From: CAZDXJ01 sp050303615
GTDB taxonomy: Bacteria; Pseudomonadota; Gammaproteobacteria; Methylococcales; Methylomonadaceae
Assembly (NCBI GenBank): GCA_050303615.1
Contig: JBNLCC010000015.1
Location: 88,816 to 152,815 of the forward strand
DNA: 64,000 bases
Direction: 5' to 3'
Each line of letters begins with the position of its first letter. Position 1 is the stretch's first letter. Both the position numbers and the translations under genes were made by a program. The notes under the pieces are model-generated. The model saw only the letters and a list, made by a program, of their open reading frames with translations. It searched no databases and had not been told where the DNA came from. This document shows positions 26,315 to 37,100 of the stretch, one piece after another.

Positions 26315-27130
26315 ATGCCCAGAGTTAAAGACAAAATCGCCCTGATCACCGGCGGCAGCCGTGGAATCGGCGCGGAAACGGCAAGACTGCTGGCTACTGA
26401 AGGCGCTACGGTTATTATCATCGATATTTTGGACGACCTGGGACGATCCGTAGCTGAAGAGATCGGCGACAGCGCCAGTTATTATCATCTGGATGTCAGT
26501 AAGGAAGCTGACTGGCAGGCGGTTTGTGAAACGATCAGGCAGCAATACGGACGCCTGGATATCCTGTTTAATAATGCCGGAGTTTCCGGGTTTGAACCGG
26601 AGTTCGAGCAAAGAGCGCAAGACATTGAACAAGTAACTCTGGACGACTGGCATAAAATCCATGCGGTCAACCTGGACGGGGTCTTTCTGGGTTGTAAATA
26701 CGGCATTCCGTTAATGAAGGAAAAGGGCGGTTCGATTATTAATATGTCATCACGCTCCGGCATGGTAGGTATGGCGCAAACCGCAGGTTATTGCTCCAGT
26801 AAGGGCGCGGTGCGTAATTTGACCAAAAGCGTGGCAATTTATTGTGCGCAGTACGGCTATAACATTCGCTGCAACTCTTTACACCCCGGCGCAATTTATA
26901 CCCCGATCTGGGATACGGTCATGGGCGATACACCGGAGCAACGCACTGAAACGTTGAATTTTGTTAAACGCGGCATACCGTTGAACGAAATGGGAAAACC
27001 GCTCGATGTCGCATACAACGTTCTATACCTGGCTTCCGATGAGTCCAGATATATAACCGGTTCGGAAATGGTCATAGACGGCGGCATTATGGCCGGCAGC
27101 ACGGCAACCCTATCGCATCAGGATGAGTAA
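26315..27130 (+). CDS. short-chain dehydrogenase/reductase (SDR)
   Basis: 271 aa. Classical SDR motifs: NAD(P) loop TGGSRGIG, NNAG, the catalytic Ser in INMSSRSGM and Tyr/Lys in YCSSKGAV. Asp at the end of the second strand (IIIDIL) suggests NAD(H). It resembles cyclopentanol or hydroxysteroid dehydrogenase-type SDRs. AGGA precedes the ATG. It stands alone on the plus strand, convergent to the monooxygenase gene, with the toxin-antitoxin pair upstream. It could oxidise an alcohol of the product (for instance to a ketone needed for hemiketal formation), or be an unrelated passenger. Confidence 0.8.
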   Translation: MPRVKDKIALITGGSRGIGAETARLLATEGATVIIIDILDDLGRSVAEEIGDSASYYHLDVSKEADWQAVCETIRQQYGRLDILFNNAGVSGFEPEFEQRAQDIEQVTLDDWHKIHAVNLDGVFLGCKYGIPLMKEKGGSIINMSSRSGMVGMAQTAGYCSSKGAVRNLTKSVAIYCAQYGYNIRCNSLHPGAIYTPIWDTVMGDTPEQRTETLNFVKRGIPLNEMGKPLDVAYNVLYLASDESRYITGSEMVIDGGIMAGSTATLSHQDE

Positions 27131-27248
27131 CAGCACCACCCGAACTACCACACTCACCGTAGCTCACATGAAAAGCAACGTAATCCAGAAAATCGAAGCT
27201 CCGAAAATCCTGAATTCCGCAAGCTCCATCCCGACTACAAGCCACAAC

Positions 27249-27305
27249 CATTAAGTTAAGGAAAAAAATAAACATATTGTAGATGCGAATTCATTCGCAC
27301 CTACC
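27249..27305. repeat. partial member of the 84-bp repeat family
   Basis: The stretch shares CCATTAAGTTAAG and a GATGCGAATTCATTCGCACC hairpin with the repeats at 14001 and 53098, but lacks their middle part. It lies between the convergent SDR and monooxygenase genes. Confidence 0.5.
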
Positions 27306-27331
27306 TGCCGTGGAGGATAAGAACTAAAATA

Positions 27332-29152
27332 TTAGCTTTTAGCTTTGCTTAAAACCACGCCAGCCATATCGCCCTGCTCGCGCCATTCGCTTAGGATTTT
27401 GAAAAATGCTTCCGAACCGCCGCCGTAAAATGCGGCGATTTTGGCATTTTTACCTTCGCCGGGTTTGCCTTCGTTATTGTAATACCCGGGCGTGCAGTCC
27501 TGATAATACTGCTGGTTACCGCCGCCGAAACTGTTGATTTCGTCTACCCATTGCGCCTCTCCCTTTGCCGTTGCCTCAATCACTTGCTTGTTTTGTTTGT
27601 AAGCTTCTCCAACCATATAGGCAATATGCGCGCTTTGTTGATAGAGCATATGCGTATAGTTGGCGGTATATCCGCCTTGGGTCATGCCCAGAAAAAAACA
27701 ATTCGGAAAGCCATTAGACTGAAGCCCGTGCAGCGTGCGCATGCCATCGGCCCATTTTTCGGTCAGTGTTAAACCGTCGCGTCCGAACAGTTCAAAACCG
27801 GAACGTTTGGGATAAGCTGTACCCACTTCAAACCCGGTGGCAAATATCAGGCAATCCAGCTCATAAGCCTGATCGCCCACTACAACAGCGGTTTCAGTCA
27901 ATCTCGTCACACCTTTGCCCTGGGTATCGACCAGCTCTACATTATCGCGATTAAACACCTGAAGATAATCATCATTAAAACAGGGACGTTTGCAAAACAG
28001 CCGATACCACGGTTTTAATGCGGCGGCGGTTTTAGGGTCGGTCACAACCTGATCGATACGCGCCCTGACCTGTTCCATCTGTTCGAAATCTAGCATTTCC
28101 AAAAGCTGTTGTATTTCTTCCGCAGACAGTTGTTCCGGCCGTTTATGTGCAGGCAGTTGACTCAAGCGGCGCATAATATTGCTTAAACCGTCGTTAACCT
28201 GATCAATTTCGCTATCGTTACCGGAAACCACCCGGTTAAAGTTTTCCATACGCGCCTGCTGCCAGCCGGGCGCTAGCGTATCAGCCCATTGCCGGTCGGT
28301 GGCTTGATTATCGCGCACCAGCACCGACGATGGTGTGCGTTGAAAGGCATAGAGTTTTTGTGAGGATTCGGCCAGATATGGAATACACTGAATACTGGTC
28401 GCGCCGGTACCGATAATGCCGACCCGCTTGTCGCCGAGCTTATCCAGCCGACCGTCGGCATCACCGCCGGTATAGACATAATCCCAGCGACTGGTATGAA
28501 ACATCCTGCCACGGAACCGATCTATACCGTCTATACCGGGCAGTTTCGGTTGGCTGAGCGGACCGTCGGCCAAACAGATAAATCGTGCCCTTAGCACATC
28601 GCCGCGGTCGGTGTTAACCAGCCAGCGCGAACCGTCATCGTGCCAACGCAGCTCTTTTACCAATGTATGAAAAAGAGCCTTATCATAAAGCCGGTAGTAT
28701 TCGCCGATAGCACGCGAATGGGCAAAAATTTCCGGGGCGTTGCTGTATTTGGTTTTCGGAATATAGCCGAGTTCTTCGAGTAACGGCAGATAGATATACG
28801 ATTCTATATCGCATTGTGCGCCGGGATAACGGTTCCAATACCAGGTGCCGCCGAAGTCACCGCCGCGTTCGACAATGCGAACATCGTCGATACCGGCTTC
28901 CTTTAGCCGTGCAGCCGCCAGCAAACCGCTAAAACCGCCGCCGACAATTAACGCCTCAACCTCATCATGTAACGCAGCACGCTCCCGCCTAGGGCTGAAA
29001 GGATCAACCTGAAACCGGGCATAACGCCCATCGATTTTTATATATTGATCATTACCGTCTTCGCGCAAACGCTTATCGCGTTCTTGACGATATTTAGCCC
29101 GAACAGCATTAACGTCAAAATTTCCCTGCCGGGTGTTAGCCTTATTCGACAT
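27332..29152 (-). CDS. type I Baeyer-Villiger flavin monooxygenase
   Basis: 606 aa from the ATG at 29152, preferred over an upstream TTG at 29170. The FAD loop GGGFSGLLAAARL, the second Rossmann motif GTGATSIQ and the Baeyer-Villiger fingerprint FRGRMFHTSRWD are all present, as is GGTWYWNRYPG. The family inserts oxygen next to a ketone using FAD, NADPH and O2. It overlaps the upstream dioxygenase gene by 11 bp and so belongs to the operon of the first PKS. Pederin clusters contain a flavin monooxygenase (PedG) thought to cleave the longer chain oxidatively; this protein is the natural counterpart, but that assignment is inference. Confidence 0.85.
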   Translation of the reverse strand: MSNKANTRQGNFDVNAVRAKYRQERDKRLREDGNDQYIKIDGRYARFQVDPFSPRRERAALHDEVEALIVGGGFSGLLAAARLKEAGIDDVRIVERGGDFGGTWYWNRYPGAQCDIESYIYLPLLEELGYIPKTKYSNAPEIFAHSRAIGEYYRLYDKALFHTLVKELRWHDDGSRWLVNTDRGDVLRARFICLADGPLSQPKLPGIDGIDRFRGRMFHTSRWDYVYTGGDADGRLDKLGDKRVGIIGTGATSIQCIPYLAESSQKLYAFQRTPSSVLVRDNQATDRQWADTLAPGWQQARMENFNRVVSGNDSEIDQVNDGLSNIMRRLSQLPAHKRPEQLSAEEIQQLLEMLDFEQMEQVRARIDQVVTDPKTAAALKPWYRLFCKRPCFNDDYLQVFNRDNVELVDTQGKGVTRLTETAVVVGDQAYELDCLIFATGFEVGTAYPKRSGFELFGRDGLTLTEKWADGMRTLHGLQSNGFPNCFFLGMTQGGYTANYTHMLYQQSAHIAYMVGEAYKQNKQVIEATAKGEAQWVDEINSFGGGNQQYYQDCTPGYYNNEGKPGEGKNAKIAAFYGGGSEAFFKILSEWREQGDMAGVVLSKAKS

Positions 29153-30056
29153 CTGCAGTAAGATTATCAATGTTCGTAGCCCGGTTTAATAATTCCAAAT
29201 TCGGACTGAAATTAAAATTTTGCGCATCGACACCATCCGCACAATGTGGAAATAAATGTTCGATTAACCGACGCTGAGCCGCCGGCCACTCTGCAACCAC
29301 CTGATTGTTGGGATCTGAAACACCGTCAAGCTTAACCCGGTCACGCATAAAAATACTGTTAATTCTGGCTTGCATCGCAACCGGCAAACTGGCGAAGTTC
29401 GGATTAAAGTTCAAGCTGAGCAACGTACGCTCCTGCTCAGAGTCATTCGCATAAGCGCCATGTAAGAGTCGGGTATCCTTAACCACGACATCACCGGGCT
29501 GTACGCAAACGGCAACCTCCCCTGACCATGATTGATATAAAGGATGATCGGGGTCCTCCACTTTCGAGATAGCCGCATCATAGGCTGCCGGGTTTTCATG
29601 AATCGGATGCCGATTACGATGGCTGCCGGGGATAACCCGAAGACAACCGTGCTCGGGCGTCGTTGCGGACAGATAAATCATAATATTCACCTGCGGTATT
29701 TGGTCGGTATAGGAAATCGGATCGTCCCATCCCCACCAATCGTGATGCCAGAACAATGCAGGACTGTGAGGCGGCTTGCTGATGATCGATCCACTACTGA
29801 ATACCACATTGTGCAGATCCAGTTGTCGGAAAACCGTAGCCAATGCCGGGTGGGCAATCAGTTCGGAAAAATTTGGATAATCGGCTATATCGACCAGGCA
29901 GCCTTGCGCCTTAAACAGGTTACGGTGGTTTTCGCTAACGGTTGCCAAGCCTTTATCACACCATTGCCGAATTTTTTCGATCATATCCAAATCAAAAACA
30001 TTACCGACAATACAATAGCCTTGCTGCTCCAACTGCTCCCTTTCTACAGATTTCAT
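29142..30056 (-). CDS. phytanoyl-CoA dioxygenase-family Fe(II)/2OG oxygenase
   Basis: 304 aa. The iron-binding HxD is in WHHDWWGW, the distal His in RLLHGAYAN, and GCLRVIPGSHRNRH is typical of PhyH proteins; the 2OG Arg is probably in ERTLLSLNF. GGGGAAG lies upstream of the ATG. It is clearly different from the paralogous pair at 14.3 and 16.8 kb, so it is a third independent oxygenase of the cluster. It sits between the luciferase-like and Baeyer-Villiger monooxygenases in one tight operon behind the first PKS gene. A tailoring hydroxylation is likely; the site cannot be assigned. Confidence 0.85.
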   Translation of the reverse strand: MKSVEREQLEQQGYCIVGNVFDLDMIEKIRQWCDKGLATVSENHRNLFKAQGCLVDIADYPNFSELIAHPALATVFRQLDLHNVVFSSGSIISKPPHSPALFWHHDWWGWDDPISYTDQIPQVNIMIYLSATTPEHGCLRVIPGSHRNRHPIHENPAAYDAAISKVEDPDHPLYQSWSGEVAVCVQPGDVVVKDTRLLHGAYANDSEQERTLLSLNFNPNFASLPVAMQARINSIFMRDRVKLDGVSDPNNQVVAEWPAAQRRLIEHLFPHCADGVDAQNFNFSPNLELLNRATNIDNLTADVE

Positions 30057-30075
30057 TGATGCTTCCCCATAAAAT

Positions 30076-31179
30076 TTACCGGTACAGATTAATTAAACGT
30101 TTAAGCTGAGTCAACGAGTCCCTGACCAGCGAATAATCGACGCCAAAATCCACCAGACAGGCAATTTCATTAACCCCGGCGGCTATAGCTTGATCAACGA
30201 TTTCCCGGCCGTCATCGACCGTGCCGAAAATAGCACCGGTTTTAAAGTAACGCTGATAGGCGTATTCCAACATTTTGTCTTTTTCCACCTCGTCCAGCGC
30301 CCGACCGCCGTTTTCATCGACCGCCGCTTTTAAATGCGCATCCAATGAACTTTTGATATACGTTTTAAACGGCACCTCAACAGCCTGTTGCACCTTTTCT
30401 CTTTCGTCCAGCAACAGCGTATGCAGCATTAAGGTTATCACGCCGCTTTCAGGATCGAATCCCGCATCTTGCCGCGCGTTTCGGTACAGCGCTATCTTTT
30501 TTTGCATAACATCCAGGTTATTACCGTACAGCATGGTAAAAATGTTGTAGCCCATCCTGCCGGCATGAATAAAACCCTCGTCATTTTGGGTCACCAACAG
30601 CCAGACATTCAGTTCCGGCTGCAGCGGTCTGGGATAAACGGTGATCGGTATGGCCTCGCCGCCGGGCCCGGCAAACGCCACTGTTTCACCGCGCCACAGT
30701 TTCTGCACGACAGGGATGGCTTCACTGCAGATTTGTCGCCGGTTTTCATAGCTTTCCGGTGACAGAATAAAGTCCGGTTTGCTCCAACCGGACCCGAAAC
30801 CCAAATCGACACGACCCTGCGACAAGACATCGTTCATTGCCCACCATTCGACCACTTCGGCCGGATGATGTAACGGTAATGAGATCCCGGCAGTTCTAAA
30901 TCGAATACGACGGGTTTGCGGGATCAAATGCGCGGCCATAATTGCCGAATTGGCGTAAATCGAGCCGAACTCATGAAAATGCCGCTCGGGCAAATACACT
31001 GCCTCGAAATATTCCCGGTCGGCAAACAAGGTGATATCGCGCATAAATGCGTACTTTTCCGCATCGGTACTATCCTTGCGCACATCGGAAAAGAATAAAA
31101 AACTAAAGCGAATAACTGATGAATTTGGCTTTTCTGTCGCAGGCTTTAACCCCAGCAATTGTTCGATCGATTGACTCAT
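30076..31179 (-). CDS. LLM-class FMN-dependent monooxygenase, MupA/Atu3671-like
   Basis: 367 aa. It shows the luciferase-like TIM barrel with the features of the subgroup found in PKS/NRPS clusters: FSFLFFSDVRKD, YLPERHFHEFGSIY, VEWWAMNDVLSQGRVDLGFGSGWSKPDF and WLLVTQNDEGF. Such enzymes use FMNH2 from a partner reductase to hydroxylate carrier-bound chains or insert oxygen. Its start lies 8 bp after the stop of the first PKS, so the two are translated from one message. In pederin-type pathways luciferase-like oxygenases have been proposed for hydroxylation near the amide; the same is possible here. Confidence 0.85.
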   Translation of the reverse strand: MSQSIEQLLGLKPATEKPNSSVIRFSFLFFSDVRKDSTDAEKYAFMRDITLFADREYFEAVYLPERHFHEFGSIYANSAIMAAHLIPQTRRIRFRTAGISLPLHHPAEVVEWWAMNDVLSQGRVDLGFGSGWSKPDFILSPESYENRRQICSEAIPVVQKLWRGETVAFAGPGGEAIPITVYPRPLQPELNVWLLVTQNDEGFIHAGRMGYNIFTMLYGNNLDVMQKKIALYRNARQDAGFDPESGVITLMLHTLLLDEREKVQQAVEVPFKTYIKSSLDAHLKAAVDENGGRALDEVEKDKMLEYAYQRYFKTGAIFGTVDDGREIVDQAIAAGVNEIACLVDFGVDYSLVRDSLTQLKRLINLYR

Positions 31180-31187
31180 ATATTCAG

Positions 31188-34100
31188 CTATTGATGTTTG
31201 TCCGGTTGCTTCGTTGCGGCTTGAGCCAATAAATAGTCAGACAACGTTTGCACCGTGGCGTAATCGATCAGCCATTGCGGTTGTACGGTCCGTTGCAGCT
31301 TCTTCTCCAGTCGGGTGGCCAGCACCATTGCCGAAATCGAGTCCAGACCGTAATTTTGAAACGGCTGAGTCGGATCAAACTGTTTTAATTTGAGCACTTC
31401 CATAACGGTATGACTGATCGTTTGTTCCAAATCCAACACATCTGTTTTTGCCGGCTGCGGAACCGCGGCAAATAACAGCTTATGAATCCGGTGAATCAAA
31501 TTGGGCGGCAGTTGTTTGATTCGGGCCAGATCGATCACCTCGGTAATACGTTCCACCGGCACATTAATCCCGGAACGTTTTTCCGCTTCCCAGTGCTCCA
31601 GATGAGACAGAATCGAGGTATCCAGTATGACCGGAGACGTTTCCGGCACCTTATCCGCCAGCTCTTGCGGTTCAATATCCATACGGGCAAACAATAACTG
31701 CGAACTGGCCCGGTCAAACCGGCTTCGGTCAAGATAGCCGATAAACACGGAGCTGTCTTCATAACAGCTCATCGCCCTTTCGAACAGAACGCAACCTTCC
31801 TGATTGGAAAAGGTACGCAAGCCCAACCGATGAAAATTATCTTCGACCCGCTTCACCTTATCGGCGGCAATCCGGGTAATCGCGCCGGCCTGCTTCCAGT
31901 CAGACCAGATCAGGGTTTTATAATGGGTTTGTTTGTTCTGGTGACATTGATAGGCGGTAAATAAGTTGACAAAACTATTGGCCATCGCATAGTCTGCCGC
32001 ACCGCGTGCCATATGCGGTATTACGCCGGTCACCGAGGAAAGCGTGACAAAAAAGTCCAGTGTATCGGTTTTAAACAAGGTGTGCAGACATTCCAATCCG
32101 TTTATTTTCGGTTCCCACACCTGCTGCATACGCGCCAGACTTTTGCCGGCAAAACCTGGATTGTCAGCATCGGAATAAACTCCGGCGGCATGAATTACGC
32201 CTCGGATCGGTCCGAGTTTAGCGCGTATTTTTTTGAAATAGCGTTTTAACGAATACAGGCTGGTAATCGAGCCGGTATATATCTGTAACTGTTCGACCGC
32301 TTTATCCAGTTCGATCAGCGCAGGCAATTTGTTTTTAACATAAGGGTTCAAATCGTCATTGGCTAGTTCCTGCTCCCAACTGTCTTTAGGCGGCAACGGG
32401 GTTACGCCCATCAATACCAGTTTATTGCAACCTTGAGCAGTCAGGTATTTGGCAATTTCCAATCCCACTCCGTTGGTGCCGCCGCTGATGACGTACACAC
32501 CATCCTGTGCAATCGGTAGCGGGGCCGGTTCCTGCACGTCCGCGGCCACAGCGGATAACACCGGCGCAAAGCGCTGTCCATCGCGGAAGCACAACTCGGT
32601 TTCCTGTAACTCGCCGGCAAATTCCTGCATAACGATTTGTCTTAATTGCTGCGGTTGGTCGTAACAGGACTGATCGATGTCGATTAACCGGGCGCTGATA
32701 TGCGGATAGTCGGCGCTGATCATTTTTACCAACCCTGCAAACTTGGCCCCGGCCACACTCATCGTTTCAGTCCGGAAATACTGCAACCCTTTGGTAAAGT
32801 AAAGCAGCGCTAGATCGTTAAAGGTGCCGATGAGAGTCTGGTAAAAAACCACCTTGCCCGGATTGTCGGCATCCTTATCTTTAGCGTTTCGGTACAAATC
32901 GCCGAAATCGATAATATGACTGATGTCGTCGTATTGATCGATCAGGATATTGGCACTGATTTTGATTGATTCGGTATCTTTAAAATCGATCGAATTCTGA
33001 ATCTGGTTGGCCGCAATACTGTTGTCGCCGATTAACACAATCTCTTTAAAATCATCCGGCTTCAACAGAGTCTTGGCGATTTCCAGCGACTCATGGTTGA
33101 CCAGGATCAGCACCGTGCCGTAGATGCCCGACCGATCCGACGGCTGCGTAGCCTTAGGCTGCCACCGTTTTTTAATCAAATGAATTCTATCGGAATCCGG
33201 TTCGATTACACACCGCCTGAGCAAACGCCGATCACCCGCATAATGAACCTGACGTAACGGCCCGGCCGGTTGTGACGCAGCCAACGCCAACCATTCGGTA
33301 AACAGGCGCTGCATGGTTACAGCCAGTTCCTGGCTCTCGGACAGGGTCAGCAACAAACCCTGTGCTTGTTGACCGATTTCGTTAACCAGTTCAACCAGTC
33401 GCTCCGCTTGTGCTTGATCAGCGGTTAACAATAACAGCCGCTGCACCGGTTTAGCATCAGCCGTTTCTGCAAATAACGACAGCCATTGCTGCACCAACGA
33501 TGCCCCGTCGCCGCAGGCTAATTTATGCCCGGACAGAAACATCAGACAGTCCGGCCGTTTTGCGGTCGATGCAGCATCGATTTCAGTTATGGGATAATAG
33601 TGCACGTCTTGCCCTTCCGACAAACCCGTAGTCAAACCGACCGCCTGCTTTAATTGCGTAAGCAACCGGCTGAAAGCCTGCCGCTCGCTGTCGTCGGTGT
33701 AGATCACCATCAGCTGTTTATCGCGGTAACTCTGTAATTGTTTTCCCCAATCCATGGCTTCCGGCAATGCACTGTCCTGCCATAGTTCCAGATTAATCGG
33801 CAACGGTTCCCTGTTACAGTTTGGCGGAGCGGCTTCTACCGGGTCTACATTCTCGGCTTTAGGCACCCAGTAATGTTCACGGGCAAACGGATAGGTCGGC
33901 AGCCCGTGTTTACGTTGCGCCTGTCCGGGTTGATACAGCGTCGACCAATCCACTGTCTCGCCAGTCAACCAACGTTCGGCCAGTTGCCGTAGCTCGCTGT
34001 TTTCCTGCTGTCCGGTGGATACACCTGCCTTGTCTCCGACCTTACCGGTTAAGCAATTTTCATCGGTTAATCCTGTGGCAGCGAATGCAGATAAACGGTT

Positions 34101-37100
34101 TTTCAACACTTCGGCCGTATCTGCCAGCACGGCCAGCCGGTAATTCATTTCCGCCCGTCCGGTCTGGAAGGTGAAAGCCAAATCGGCCAGCGTGACAGCC
34201 TGACTGTCATAGTTGTGTTGCAAATAATCGCTGACTGCCTGGGCATAAATCGCCAACTGCTGTTCGCTTTTAGCCGATAACACCAGTAATACCGGTGCAT
34301 CCGTGCTTACAGCAGGTGTTTTTGCCGCAGGTTCCGCCAACACCATATGCGCATTGGTGCCGCTGAAACCGAACGAGCTGACCGTGGCCAGGCGAGCCTG
34401 ACCGGTTGGTTCAGGCCATGACCGGCATTGGTTGTTGATATAAAACGGGCTGCCTTGCAGATCGATATGTTCATTCAGGGATTGATAATTGATCGTCGGC
34501 GGCAATTGTTTATGGCTTAAAGCCAAGACCGATTTGATCACGCCGGTCACACCGGCGGCGGTCGCCAGATGGCCGATATTGCTTTTTACCGAACCCAATG
34601 CACAATAATTCCGCTTATCGGTAAACTGCTTAAACGTCTCGCGCAATGCCTCCACTTCAATCGGGTCGCCCAGCTTGGTGCCGGTGCCGTGCGCCTCGAC
34701 CAATTGAATATGCTCGGGATTAATATCGAATTTTTGATAGATACCGGTTTCCAGACGGGTTTGTGCCGCCTGATTGGGTGCGGTAATCCCGTTGCTTTTA
34801 CCGTCCTGATTAATGCCCCAGCCGCGAATCACGCCATAGATATCATCGCCGTCCCGTTCCGCATCAGCCAGTCTTTTCAGCAGCAACACGCCGACACCCT
34901 CGCCGGGGACAAAGCCGTTGGCACGTTGATCGAAACTGAAACAACGACCATCCGGCGACAGCATGCCTGCACTGCTCATTTTGACCTGTATATCCGGGCC
35001 GTTGATGATATAGACACCACCGGCCAAAGCCATATCGCTATGTCCCAGCACCAGACTGTCACAGGCACTGGCCAATGCCACCAGTGACGACGAACAGGCC
35101 GTATCGATCGCCAGACTCGGTCCCTGCAGGTTCAGACAATAAGCAATCCGGGCCGGCAACATAGACACCGATTCGCCCATCAGCAACTGAGCACTGTGCG
35201 GCTGACCCGTCATTAACTGGGCGTAATCACTGACCGCACAACCGACGAACACGCCGCATAAACTGCCGGACAGTTTAGTCGGGTCATAACCGGCATCCTC
35301 AATGCAACGCCAGCTGTTTTGCAAAAACAGACGCTGCTGGGGATCCATATATTCCGCTTCCGATGGTGCGATATTGAAAAACAGCGGATCGAACACATCG
35401 ATATCGTCAAGCACCCCCATACGTTTGCAGACGGTTTTACCGGGTACATTCCGGTCCGGGTCATAGTATTCATCAATTGCCCAGCGTGTCGCCGGAATAT
35501 CGGAAATGCATTCGCGGCCCTGAAGCAGGTTTTGCCAGAACTGACCGATATTTTCCGCTTTCGGAAACTGCCCGGCCATACCGATAATGGCAATCGATTG
35601 CGTTGCGGCTTTCGTGTCGGCCTGTTGCGGCTGTTGCGCTGGTAACGCTTCGGTTTGAACCGGTTGAGTTGCTTCCTGGGGTTGCCCAGTCGCTCTTGTC
35701 AACGGCCAGGTATAGACTAAAACCGGCTCGGTTAAATCATCACAAGCTTGCTGTTCCACTAGTTCTATCGACGGATTATCCTCTGGCCCAGGAATATTCG
35801 CCGAGGCGGCAACCGACCCTTGTTCGGCAACCAGTTTCAGAAGGTATTGATAAAATTCGGCCAGGGTCGGATAACTGTAGACCTTGGTTGCGCCGACCGA
35901 CAAACCGTAGTGTTTGTTGATCGCGCGTATCCAGGTTACTGCGGTAATCGAGTCCAGCCCCATATCGATAAATTTACAGTCCTGATCGATCATTTCCGGC
36001 GTCATCAACAGTTCTTTGGCCAGCGACTCGCGCAGCCATGACAACACCGACCCGGCATCCGCACCGGTTTTTTCAACTTGCGTAGTCACCGCTTGCTGCA
36101 CCGGCTGCAGCAGTTGTGTGCGCACAAAATCGGCAAACCGGTTCAAGGTCGGATAACTGTAGACCTTGGTCGCGCCTATGCTCAAACCGAACTGCTTATT
36201 GATCTTTCTGATCCAGGTGACCGCGGTAATCGAGTCCATACCCATATCGATAAACGTCGCATCGTCATCGACCTGTTCCTGCTGCATTTGCAGTTCTTCG
36301 ATCAGGCTTTGTCTGAGTGTCAGCAGTAAATGCTCTACTGAGCTATCAATATTTAGAGCACCGGTAGTCACCGGCCGGTTTTGCTCACCGGCATTATTAA
36401 AATACCGGTTAATATTATCGATGACGGTTTGCTGACCGACAAAGGTCTTGTCATGCATCGCCAGCTCTGCCGCAAAAAAGGACGGCAGGCGTTGGCGAAG
36501 ATGTTCGCTGCGCCGTGTCTTTTGCAGTACCAGTTGCTGCCTGCTCGATTGCGCCAGATGATGGCCTAGCGCCAGCGCATAATCGGATACCTGATTGCGC
36601 GGTAAAACCGGGCTATCGATATTATGTTGTTTCAGCGTCCGCCCCTGAAATTCCTCTGCGCTCAGCAACACTTCCCGGCTTAAATCGTAACCCAATCGAT
36701 CGGGAAAAATTAACGTCGAACCGGCGCCCGGAGTAAAGCCGTAGCGCATATAAGGACTCTGATAAACACTTTCCTCGCTATACACCGTGCAGTCGCAATA
36801 CAACCCCATCGCCCAACCGGCGCCTATGGCATGGCCCTGCATGGCGGCAATTACCGGAAGCTCGCAAAGCAGCGGCATACTGTAACTCTGCTCGTCGGTA
36901 AACCGGGCCGTGCCGTTCTGAATATCCAGCAGCCCCTGCTTGGTGCCGCCGCAGGCAAAATAGCTGTCATAACCGGTCAATATCACTGCCTTGTATTCGG
37001 GCGTGTTATTGATATGCTCGAACGCACTAATCACACCATTAACGAACTCGGGAGAAAAGGTATTTTTGCTGCTTCGGTCATGCAGATTGACCACCACGAC

